The notes under the pieces: generated by a model
Told to the model about the DNA's origin: nothing
Databases searched by the model: none
The model's input: only the letters and a program-made list of their open reading frames with translations
Program-made: the position numbers and the translations under genes
Origin: Cylindrotheca closterium
Lineage: Eukaryota > Bacillariophyta > Bacillariophyceae > Bacillariales > Bacillariaceae
Length of the DNA stretch: 15,493 nucleotides
Reading direction: 5' to 3'
Assembly: GCA_933822405.4 (NCBI GenBank)
Contig: CAKOGP040001863.1
Coordinates: forward strand, 1-15,493
In this document: positions 9,236-15,493 of the stretch, piece after piece
Layout: the number at the start of each line of letters is the position of its first letter
How positions within the stretch are numbered: position 1 is the stretch's first letter

Positions 9236-9446
9236 TAGCGTGTTAATTGAAAATTATCTGTAGATGATCGTGAAGATTCGAAGTTCTCTGTAGATGATCG
9301 TGAAGATTAAAAGTTCTCTGTAAATAATCGTGAAATTTGGTAAGTAATACTTATTGGTTCAATTCCACGATTATCTACAGAGACTTTTGAATTTTCACGA
9401 CCATCTACAGAGAACTTTGAATCTTCACGATCGTCTACAGACTTTT
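9236..9446. repeat. Hairpin satellite unit 1 (uninterrupted)
   Basis: The left arm has three tandem copies of a 30-bp motif centred on CTGTAGATGATCGTGAAGAT. The centre is GGTAAGTAATACTTATTGG. The right arm has three inverted copies (CACGATTATCTACAGAG and similar). The whole unit can fold into a hairpin of about 95 bp per arm. It is the intact paralogue of unit 2 and shows what the Harbinger insertion site looked like before insertion (after position 9320). Confidence 0.85.
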
Positions 9447-9459
9447 GTTATATAGAAGG

Positions 9460-9547
9460 GGGTGGCGCGTTTATTGAAAATTCCCTGTAGATGATCGTGA
9501 AGATAAAAAGTTCTCTGTAGATGGTCGTGAAGATTCAAAGTTCTCTG
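9460..9547. repeat. Hairpin satellite unit 2, left half
   Basis: This starts GGCGCGTTTATTGAAAATTC and holds two and a half copies of the 30-bp motif, ending AAAGTTCTCTG. It breaks exactly where the Harbinger element begins and continues at 11615. Confidence 0.85.
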
Positions 9548-9711
9548 GAACACCCGCAACTCTGAACGGCTCGCGCACCTGCCAGTCACAGCCGGCCAGC
9601 ACCAAGTTCTCAACAAAAAGGGGGAGCACGATTTTAAGGGGTGATACTTCTTCCTCGTAAAATAGAAGTGTTAGAATGGTCGAAAGCGCGTTAAACTGAA
9701 AAGCCCGTAAA

Positions 9712-9865
9712 ACCTTAAAGTGACGTCCCGAATCCTTAAAATGACTTCCCATTTGTTAAATGTTACTTCCAATTGTTATCTCCATATTTAAAGTGACTTC
9801 CAATTGTTATTTCCAGACTTAAAGTGACTTCCAATTGTTATTTCCAGACTTAATGTCACTTCGCT
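9712..9865. repeat. Left subterminal 31-bp repeats of the Harbinger element
   Basis: Units starting at 9788, 9819 and 9850 have an exact 31-bp period with the core TTAAAGTGACTTCCAATTGT. More diverged copies precede them (9713-9780). The core is shared, in the same orientation, with the right-end array. These are likely transposase or partner-protein binding sites. Confidence 0.8.
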
Positions 9866-9963
9866 ATTTCACGACTCAATTCCCAGTTTCAAATCGAATT
9901 ATCTTGCAATCTTTCACCTTCGGCATTCTTGTCATCTTTGGGCACAATATCCCAACTTCAAGA

Positions 9964-11054
9964 ATGGCAGAGGTGTTGGAGGACCCCCAGCCAAGAAACA
10001 ATGATGACAATGCTGGTGTAGACGAATTGGACGAGGCACCAGTCAATCATGTGGTCACACCAGAGAGGATCCAGTATCTTGGATTGAAACTGGTGGGCTA
10101 CAAACGCAAACGTTTACAGAAGTCAACGGCACGGGTGAACTTTGAGCGTTTCAAGGGATTTTTTGGTTTATCTCCTGTAACTGCTGCCGAGATTTACCAC
10201 GACATGCAAACAACGGATATTGAAGAAGCCAAAGTAGAGGGCAGTCGAATTGATTTGAGGAATCTCTTGATTGCACTTCATTACTTGTTGAAGTATCCAA
10301 CAGAAAGGTACGTACGTGGTGGCAATAGCTTTTTGCAGCGCCCCGTGTTACTGATTGAACTTATTGTCTCGTCACTAGGGACATGGAAGCTCGATTTGGC
10401 TTCAGCATGTACTGGTCAAGAAATTTGGCTTGGGAGTCGATCGAGAGACTTCGAGCCTTGAAACACGAGAAGATCAAGTGGGAGGAGGACTTGTGCACAG
10501 ATGATATCTGGGTCCTGACGGTAGACGGCATTCACTGCTGGATACAGGAGCCAAAACATCCTGTCTGGAGTCAAAACAGGCGCTACTACAGCCACAAATA
10601 TCACAAAGCTGGGTTGATGTATGAGCTTGGGATATGCCTGAGCACAGGTCGTTTGTTGTGGATGCGAGGACCCTACCCTGCAGGGACGTCTGACATTACG
10701 GTAGCCCGAACAGGAGGACTTGTCGAGGAACTCCGTCGTCGTGGACAAAAAGCAATTGGAGATCGAGGTTACAATGGGGAACAAAAACAAATTAGCACAC
10801 CGAATGCTCATGACAACAAGGGGGTGTCGCTATTCAAAAGACGAGCTCTCATGCGTCAAGAGAATTTCAATGGAATGATCAAGCGATTCAATGTGACGAG
10901 TCATTGCTTTCGTCACAGTGAAGAACGCTTTGAGCTTGCGTTTGAAGCTGTTTGCGTTATTTGTCAATACAAAGTGGAGAACGAAACCCCACTCTACGAC
11001 GTCTTGATTCAACAAGTGAAAGACCAATTTGAAACGAATTCTGTCACTAGCTAA
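9964..11054 (+). CDS. Harbinger-type DDE transposase (DDE_Tnp_4-like), one intron
   Basis: This enzyme cuts and rejoins the ends of its own element. I chose ATG 9964 (MAEVLEDPQPRNNDD). An in-frame ATG at 9853 would add 37 residues but lies in the subterminal repeats. Splicing 10308-10378 gives 339 residues. The N-terminal 115 residues are acidic then basic and include a helical region (FERFKGFFGLSPVTAAEIYH). The RNase H-like core has Asp164 in LTVDGIH (codon 10524), Asp243 in AIGDRGY (10761) and Glu276 in RQENFNGMIKRF (10860), the expected DDE triad, plus the family-typical HKYHKAGLMYELG and GPYPAGTSDITV. The frame is uninterrupted to TAA 11052-11054, so it could be active. It is the only gene inside the 2064-bp element. 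No Myb-like partner is encoded; it may act in trans or not be needed. Confidence 0.92.
10308..10378 (+). other. Intron of the Harbinger transposase gene (71 nt, phase 2)
   Basis: The donor AAAG|GTACGT is at 10307/10308 and the acceptor GTCACTAG|GGAC at 10378/10379. Splicing joins AG to G as an Arg codon and puts the N-terminal frame (LLKYPTER) in frame with DMEARFGFSMYW. Without splicing the first frame ends at 10461, before the DDE core. TTTTGCAG at 10330-10337 is a rejected alternative acceptor because it breaks the frame. Confidence 0.85.
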
Positions 11055-11296
11055 TAAGTCAACTAACTATTTTAAAAGTATTATATTAAATAATACCACG
11101 AATCGAGTGCTAAAGTATTACCGAAATTCTATTGCTCCTCTAATGTGACTCATCTGCTAGAAGCTCGGTTTATGCTCAAACAATATGTCATCAACTTGAA
11201 ACTATTAAAATAGGATTTGAGTTTATTTTTTGTTCGGGAGAGTTTTTTTTATAAAAATGTAGCATTTTCAGCCTCAGCCGATTAAAAGGAGTGTCG
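11055..11296. other. 3' untranslated or spacer region of the Harbinger element
   Basis: This AT-rich stretch between the transposase stop and the right subterminal repeats shows no gene or repeat. Confidence 0.5.
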
Positions 11297-11420
11297 CCTT
11301 AAAGTGATGTCCAATTGTGACGTCGCGCCTTAAAGTGATGTCCAATTGTGACGTCGCGCCTTAAAGTGATGTCCTATTGTGACGTCGCTCACTAAAGTGA
11401 TGTCGATAATTGTTAAAGTG
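11297..11420. repeat. Right subterminal 31-bp repeats of the Harbinger element
   Basis: Units start at 11297, 11328, 11359 and 11390 with an exact 31-bp period and the core CCTTAAAGTGATGTCCAATT plus GTGACGTCGCG. The last unit is diverged. The core matches the left array in direct, not inverted, orientation. Confidence 0.85.
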
Positions 11421-11614
11421 TGTCGCCGAACACAAAAGTTTCTCCGATTTTTATTTGTGAAAAAGGATTTGTCGTGTTTGATAAAATACGTTACCGCGAG
11501 AAGAGTGATATTCTCCCATCAAATAAAAGGGGGATTGCGGATGACGGGAGAACGCGGGCAAGTTGGTGCTGAGATGGCTGGCGCGCGAGCTCACAACAGT
11601 TGCGGGTGTTCCAG

Positions 11615-11743
11615 TAGATAATCGTGAAATGTGTTAAGTAATACTTATCGGCTCAATTCCACGATCATCTACAGAGACTTTTGAATTTTCACGACCATCT
11701 ACAGAGAACTTTGAATCTCCACGATCATCTACAGAGAACTTCT
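11615..11743. repeat. Hairpin satellite unit 2, right half
   Basis: TAGATAATCGTGAAATGTG, the central TTAAGTAATACTTATCGG and three inverted copies of the 30-bp motif follow closely the order seen in unit 1 (9321-9446). They directly continue the left half at 9460-9547 once the Harbinger element is removed. Confidence 0.85.
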
Positions 11744-11779
11744 TGTTCTACGCGACTAGTGTTAAGTAACATAAGGTAT

Positions 11780-12005
11780 CGCGTTAAATGAAATAGGCCT
11801 AAAAAACCTGTAGATGGTCGTGAAAGTTTAGAAAAAACCTGTAGATAATCGTGAAGATCGAAGATTCTCTGTAGATGGTCGTGGTTTTGTTAAGTATTAT
11901 TTATTGGTTCACAATCACGATTATCTAGAGAGAATTTTCGATTTTCACGACTATCTACAGGTTTTTCCTGAGTTTACACGACCATCTACAGATATTTGAG
12001 GCCTT
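11780..12005. repeat. Hairpin satellite unit 3
   Basis: This is a third, more diverged unit with the same start (CGCGTTAAATGAAATAGGCC). It has three forward motif copies (CCTGTAGATGGTCGTG and similar), the centre GTTAAGTATTATTTATTGG and three inverted copies ending CGACCATCTACAGATATTTG. AGGCCT occurs near both outer ends. Confidence 0.8.
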
Positions 12006-12103
12006 TTGCAATTTCTCGCACTGGCGGAAGGACAATCGCTCGCTTTTCTCCTTCTGGAAGGAGTGCCATTTTTGACCAAAAAAATCAGTTACAGATTTTT
12101 TCG

Positions 12104-12704
12104 GGGAGATGAGTCAAAATCGCAAATCCCCTGGAAATATGATTCCCCCTTCAGAGTCCCGAAAATTTCGAACGAGTCTTCGCTGTTTATCGCCCGCTCA
12201 GCAATTGGTTCGTTGAAAAAATTAGGAAAAATAGAACAATGGCTTTGAATATTCGTAGGAATTCTACATACATGAATAATTTTTTTATAATTCTTTTTTT
12301 CCGATTTTGCAACACTAGTCCAAAATAAAAATACATTTTGCGACACCACCAGTCTCTCTACACGCGTTCCTACGACATAATAGTACCACAAATAGTTTCG
12401 TTAAATGAATTCCTTAAGATATTTTCACTGGTGTTTCAAAATACCTCTGGTACAATAGCCCTGTGGCGTCTCTCGTAGGAAAATGTTCTGATGTATCAAA
12501 AAAATGCCAGTACATTTTTTCTGTAGGATGGCTACACAGATATTTTTCACTGATGTGTCAAAATGCGAATGGATCAGTTCGACTAATTCAAAAGATTCGT
12601 TAAGAGAGTAATTACCGCGTATATTTTTCATGTTCCATTGCTTTCTCCCGACAAACTTATTACGGGGTCACTCGAGGGGAGTTTTCGATTTTGACTCATC
12701 TCCC
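12104..12704. mobile_element. MITE-like element, 601 bp
   Basis: The left end GGGAGATGAGTCAAAATCG (12104-12122) and the following ATCCCC match the reverse complement of the right end (12676-12704, GATTTTGACTCATCTCCC) over about 28 bp with few mismatches. There is no coding capacity. The interior has a roughly 60-bp tandem repeat. The left end overlaps by two bases with the inverted repeat of the composite element, so the two elements abut or are related. Confidence 0.55.
12421..12566. repeat. Diverged 60-61 bp tandem repeat, about 2.4 units
   Basis: Units starting at 12421, 12481 and 12542 share TTCACTG-TGT-TCAAAAT followed by TGG or AGTAC and CTGT or CTCGTAGGA. They sit inside the MITE-like element. 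Confidence 0.55.
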
Positions 12705-12715
12705 GGCATGTCCCA

Positions 12716-13119
12716 GTGCATTTCATCCTGCTCCAAAATGAAACGAGCTACGGGGTTTTATTCCCCAATATAAAGTCTAGGAAAGGGAACACAACAAAAC
12801 TCATCAGTATCACAGGAGCCACATTGTCTCATTTCCAATGGGTGTCAACAAGAGCCCCATCATGCTTGAGATTGATATATTTTCTGGAGCGCCGTCCCTT
12901 TTGCAAAGTCCAAAATTGGTCCATCGAAAGCTCCAATCCAAAGATCGTTATTCCTTATGGAGAATTGGGTAGTTCAGATCTAATTTGTAGCTTCAGTCTG
13001 GTGGTGAAGGCAATTGATGGCTAGAACTAGGCACTTTTGCTCGATCAGGACGAAAAACTTGATGATGTTGAACATTTACGTCTACGAGTGTGTGGTACAT
13101 TTATTTCGTATCCGTAAAA
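12716..13119 (+). pseudogene. Plus-strand coding relic right of the transposon stack
   Basis: One frame is open from 12716 to 13021 and looks protein-like (FILLQNETSYGVLFPNIKSR, later IPYGELGSSDLICSFSLVVK). It meets TAG twice (13022-13024 and 13028-13030) and then continues in the same frame with ALLLDQDEKLDDVEHLRLRV to a TAA at 13117-13119. There is no ATG at the head. I do not recognise the family. Its position opposite the left relic (7844-8760) makes it a candidate for the other half of a gene split by the inserted elements. This is inference from order and strand only. Confidence 0.3.
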
Positions 13120-13121
13120 TT

Positions 13122-13149
13122 GGGGATAGCCCCGTCCGGGGCTATCCCC
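13122..13149. repeat. GC-rich hairpin, 12-bp perfect arms
   Basis: The arms GGGGATAGCCCC and GGGGCTATCCCC surround a GTCC loop. This is the same core (GATAGCCCC) as the palindrome at 7749-7770. Confidence 0.85.
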
Positions 13150-13170
13150 CCCGATTCCTGATCGGTTAAA

Positions 13171-13449
13171 ATGTCAGATCACAAAACTTCAGGAAACGAA
13201 GAGAAAAAGCATCATGACAACTTCAGGAAACGAAGAGAAACAAGCGATATTACCTCTGACTTCCAGAGTATGATGATTAGGGAAATTCCTGACCTTAGGA
13301 TCACTCATTGTTATTACAAACAAGCCGCCGTCGATGTGCTGGAAGGGATGAAAGGTCTTGTCTTTGAGCGACCCAGACAAAAGCTTACTGACACTTTGTC
13401 GAGTCATACCCACATAGCCATGTGGCGATCGTGTGCTATTTGTGGTTGA
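13171..13449 (+). other. 92-codon ORF of uncertain status
   Basis: ATG 13171 opens MSDHKTSGNEEKKHHDNFRK and stops at TGA 13447-13449. A 22-bp direct repeat (13185-13206 and 13219-13240, starting AACTTCAGGAAACGAAGAG) produces a duplicated basic segment. The later part (LRITHCYYKQAAVDVLEGMK) looks ordinary. There is no known motif. The opposite strand is also open over this region, so coding status is doubtful. Confidence 0.25.
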
Positions 13450-14533
13450 GTTACCCAGAGACATTACAAGAAATAATATCACATTGCCAACTGCCAACAA
13501 GGTGAAGCCACATGGGCGGCCCAGGCTCCAACCGCACATGATAGTAAGATTAGAACTGAAGCAGATGAAGAAACTTACGGTTCGCCAACAATCGACCGTC
13601 GTCGCTGCTGAAACGAGCAGGCTGGATGCTCAAGTCAGTGTTGCCAGCAAGGGCAATAGTACAATTGTATTTGCAACATACAGGTCAGCTGGCTTCGCAA
13701 ATCATCATATGAGCGCTGTAGTCCAGTGTGCCGAGTGAAAAGAATGTGGAATGGATTGCTTTAAGCCGATCGAGAATCGTCTGAGATTCCAAGGCGACGC
13801 AGCTGATGAAGGAAAAGTGTTGCCAGCAAGTGGAATAAGGTGGTGTTCTTGTATTCTTCTTGTTATTGGCTTGCAATTGGGGTGGTCGTATGAACAGAGT
13901 GAAAGAAATGAGAAATGGGAAGTTTTCTTAAAATGAATGACCTGCGATGTGAAGGGGGTGGCAGCATATGAAGACAATTGAAACTGTAGTTGATTGAAAA
14001 CTGAGTTCAGCAGAAATCAGCATGATTGCTTGATGATGATTCTCCATTGATTTGTAGTACCTACAACCTAAGAAATGTGACCGCTTGTCCAACAAGAAAG
14101 GGCCTGCTAATTCAAAAAAGACGAAAGCCTATAGTACAGATCATGGCTGAAGGATCGATTGAGCACAGTTGTTCCATCAGGAGTAAGAATGAGCAAGTTT
14201 CCAGTTGAATCTAGGCAACGATTTCCTCCCATAACATCCAACAACTAGGTAGAATTCGATGTATTTATTACGTTCAATTACAAAATCATAGGCTGGTATA
14301 CAGTTTTAAATTGTTATGGTGACGATGTATTTTGTTTGATGATTGTCATCTGTAGATAAAATGTATACCACTTTACTGTACCTGGTACTGTACCGTAGGA
14401 TATCGCCGCCAAGAAATCGTATTGCGAATTTTTGAATTTTAAAAAACTGTCTCCAAATGGATTTTCAGCGATTTTTCTGGCAAGGCTTGCGCATGGAAGT
14501 TCGCTCTCATCACCTCGCTGCAAACACTGCAAA
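13450..14533. other. About 1.1 kb with no convincing gene
   Basis: Several short frames on both strands (for example a 90-codon minus-strand frame at 13705-13977 and a 60-codon plus-strand frame at 14026-14208) look like decayed coding sequence. None has an identifiable motif or a consistent frame. I see no terminal repeats. Confidence 0.4.
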
Positions 14534-14682
14534 ATCAAAGACGCACATCCGGGTTCAAGGACGCACATCCGGGTTCAAGGAGGCACATCCGGGATCAAGG
14601 AGGCACATCCGGGATCAAGGACGCCAAATCAAAGACGCAACACATTTTGCGTTGTCAAATCAATGACGCACATCCGGGTTTT
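14534..14682. repeat. 20-bp tandem repeat array, unit GACGCACATCCGGGTTCAAG
   Basis: Four near-perfect consecutive copies (14540-14620) are followed by interrupted ones (GACGCCAAATCAAAGACGCA and TGACGCACATCCGGGTT). The unit and orientation are the same as the array at 7542-7648, seven kilobases away. In the middle copies GTTC varies to GATC. Confidence 0.9.
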
Positions 14683-14944
14683 TACTCCTCTTCAGCATTC
14701 GGTCTTTTCTCTTTTCAGAACGACTGCAAAAAACTATTTCTGGAACACCCGGCAAATGACGAAAATCCGTACCGCGCGGGGTCGACTGTGGGAATTTTGA
14801 TGTCTTCAATGGGCGATCCGTGCCTTAAATATATTTCCGTTTTTAAACAATATCATTTTCACAGAACAACTTTATTTTCGATCTTTTCTATACCTAATTC
14901 CGTAAATAACAACGGGTCATTAGATGGTCGCAGGGTCATTAAGA

Positions 14945-15050
14945 AACTCCGAATTCCAAATCATATCAATAGACGGAATCCTGAAGTTCGGAGTTATAAC
15001 TCATTTTACTCAAACGTGTGAGATTTTACTCAAACGTGTGAGATTTTACT
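14945..15050. repeat. Inverted partial copy of the palindrome array
   Basis: GGAGTTATAACTC (14990-15002), then two exact 20-bp copies of ACTCAAACGTGTGAGATTTT (15008-15027 and 15028-15047) and a partial third. ACGGAATCC (14973-14981) is the reverse complement of the GGATTCCGT that ends the left array. A stem AACTCCGAA/TTCGGAGTT (14945-14953 and 14987-14995) encloses it. Confidence 0.8.
15008..15050 (+). promoter_or_regulatory. Candidate upstream control repeats of the right-edge gene
   Basis: The tandem ACTCAAACGTGTGAG elements end 133 bp before the ATG at 15183. ACGT-core palindromes repeated at a fixed 20-bp (about two helical turns) spacing are a common design for dimeric transcription factor sites. 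Functional use is inference; they may just be a transposon end. Confidence 0.25.
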
Positions 15051-15182
15051 CACCAAGCCGAGCTTCCCCCTTTTCCAAAACCGTTGCTGGAAATTTGAGC
15101 TGGCGGACCAACGACTACTTTCGCCAAAAGATACTTTCTTTTCCAGATCCAAACCCTACGAAAGAACTTGTCACGCAACATC

Positions 15183-15493
15183 ATGACCACCGAGACCGCC
15201 AATAACGACCCAACAATGGCTGCAAATGCCACCACCGCAAAATCACAAGGTAAGGGGAAAATGATTTTGACCAATGAAGACATTGAATTTCTCCTCAGAG
15301 ATATTGAGGAAAAGGAGCTGGATCCATTTTTCATGCGCCAAAAAATTCAACTTTGGGACAAAAACGATGTTAGAATAAAGCAAAATGTGCTCTATCGTGA
15401 GTGCCTTTAGCGCTCAGAACAAACTCTCTGCAATCTAAATTCGTAATCGATTGTACAACACTTTCACGACAATAGTTCTCCTGTGTCTAGGTA
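15183..15493 (+). CDS. Partial gene of unknown function, first exon plus probable intron
   Basis: ATG 15183 begins a Thr/Ala-rich leader (MTTETANNDPTMAANATTAK) followed by an acidic helical segment (NEDIEFLLRDIEEKELDPFF). The frame reaches a TAG at 15408-15410 (75 residues). However, a good donor GTGAGT at 15397-15402 and an acceptor TTCTCCTGTGTCTAG ending at 15490 suggest a 94-nt intron, with the coding sequence continuing beyond the window. That length matches the other introns here. The family is not recognised. The 5' flank holds the inverted palindrome repeats. Confidence 0.45.

Larger units (their letters stand above)
9548..11611 (+). mobile_element. Intact-looking PIF/Harbinger transposon, 2064 bp
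   Basis: The terminal inverted repeats are GAACACCCGCAACT (9548-9561) and its exact reverse complement (11598-11611). Imperfect inverted similarity continues for about 50 bp inward, with shared GCTCGCGC, CC-GCCA and CAGCACCAA. The element carries one transposase gene and 31-bp subterminal tandem repeats at both ends. CTG (9545-9547) and CAG (11612-11614) flank it. I read these as a 3-bp CWG-type target duplication with one changed base; alternatively they are the outermost TIR bases. Aligning unit 1 with the joined halves of unit 2 gives the pre-insertion site AAAGTTCTCTG|TA(A/G)ATAATCGTG. The second, Myb/SANT-like protein of many Harbingers is not present. Confidence 0.88.
8761..12105. mobile_element. 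Composite TIR element carrying hairpin satellites and a nested Harbinger
   Basis: A 16-bp sequence CCCGAAAAAATCTGTA at 8761-8776 is exactly reverse-complemented at 12090-12105. Weaker inverted similarity continues inward for roughly 130 bp: a T-run, GGTC or CGACC, then GGCGG or CCGCC and AGGCCT. Between them are three hairpin units and the Harbinger element. Without the 2064-bp Harbinger it would be about 1.28 kb with no coding capacity, so it fits a non-autonomous DNA transposon or MITE. A clear target-site duplication is not visible. GACAT on the left and GAGAT on the right differ at one base and may be chance. Confidence 0.5.

Noticed and set aside
9258..9446. CRISPR-like regular repeats of about 30 bp
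   Set aside because: The copies are directly adjacent with no unique spacers, are arranged in inverted halves, and sit in an intron-bearing eukaryotic context.
9471..9752. Second Harbinger ORF (Myb-like) on the minus strand
   Set aside because: The frame has no Trp-spaced helices or basic Myb signature and spans the element boundary and the satellite repeat.
13122..13149. Rho-independent terminator (GC stem then C or T run)
   Set aside because: The surroundings are eukaryotic, a C-run rather than a T-run follows the stem, and the partner copy is a perfect loopless palindrome.
14432..14800. Open plus-strand frames over the 20-bp repeat array
   Set aside because: A 20-bp repeat shifts frame each unit, so open frames with HPGSR/HIRVQG periodicity are a composition effect, not a gene.

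Overview
This looks like a transposon-rich, gene-poor stretch of a eukaryotic nuclear genome, most likely a stramenopile and probably a diatom. The reasons are short GT-AG introns (71-100 nt) inside protein families, a Crypton-type tyrosine-recombinase element with a Gcr1-like C-terminal domain, a PIF/Harbinger element, and many broken reading frames. No bacterial operon structure, rRNA or tRNA is visible. The species assignment is inference.

Layout. Positions 1-1756 (minus strand) hold the frameshifted remains of a large Cys-rich protein of unknown function, running off the left edge. Positions 2799-3267 (plus) hold a Lys/Glu-rich coiled-coil gene relic, cut by a telomere-like AACCCC/AACCCT tract. 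A dense array of two alternating palindromes follows (3504-3680), and a smaller inverted copy of it sits at 14987-15050, just upstream of a partial gene at the right edge (15183 onward). Positions 4885-7488 (minus) are a nearly complete Crypton: N-terminal arm domain, R-K-HxxR-Y catalytic core and Gcr1_C-like domain, with two clean introns but at least four reading-frame lesions.

The right half is a stack of nested repeats. Working inward from GC-rich GATAGCCCC hairpins (7749 and 13122), there are 16-bp perfect inverted repeats (8761-8776 and 12090-12105), then three hairpin satellite units built from a 30-bp motif (9236-12005). Inside the second unit is an intact 2064-bp Harbinger element (9548-11611). 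Its transposase (9964-11054, one intron, DDE residues present) looks potentially functional. The neighbouring uninterrupted hairpin unit serves as a built-in empty-site reference. A 601-bp MITE-like element (12104-12704) abuts the stack on the right. Relic plus-strand coding pieces lie on both sides (7844-8872 and 12716-13119) and may be one gene split by the stack.

Nothing here looks like a cooperating pathway; the window is a record of successive transposition. The most interesting items are the datable nested Harbinger insertion, the paired palindrome arrays, and the intron-bearing Crypton.
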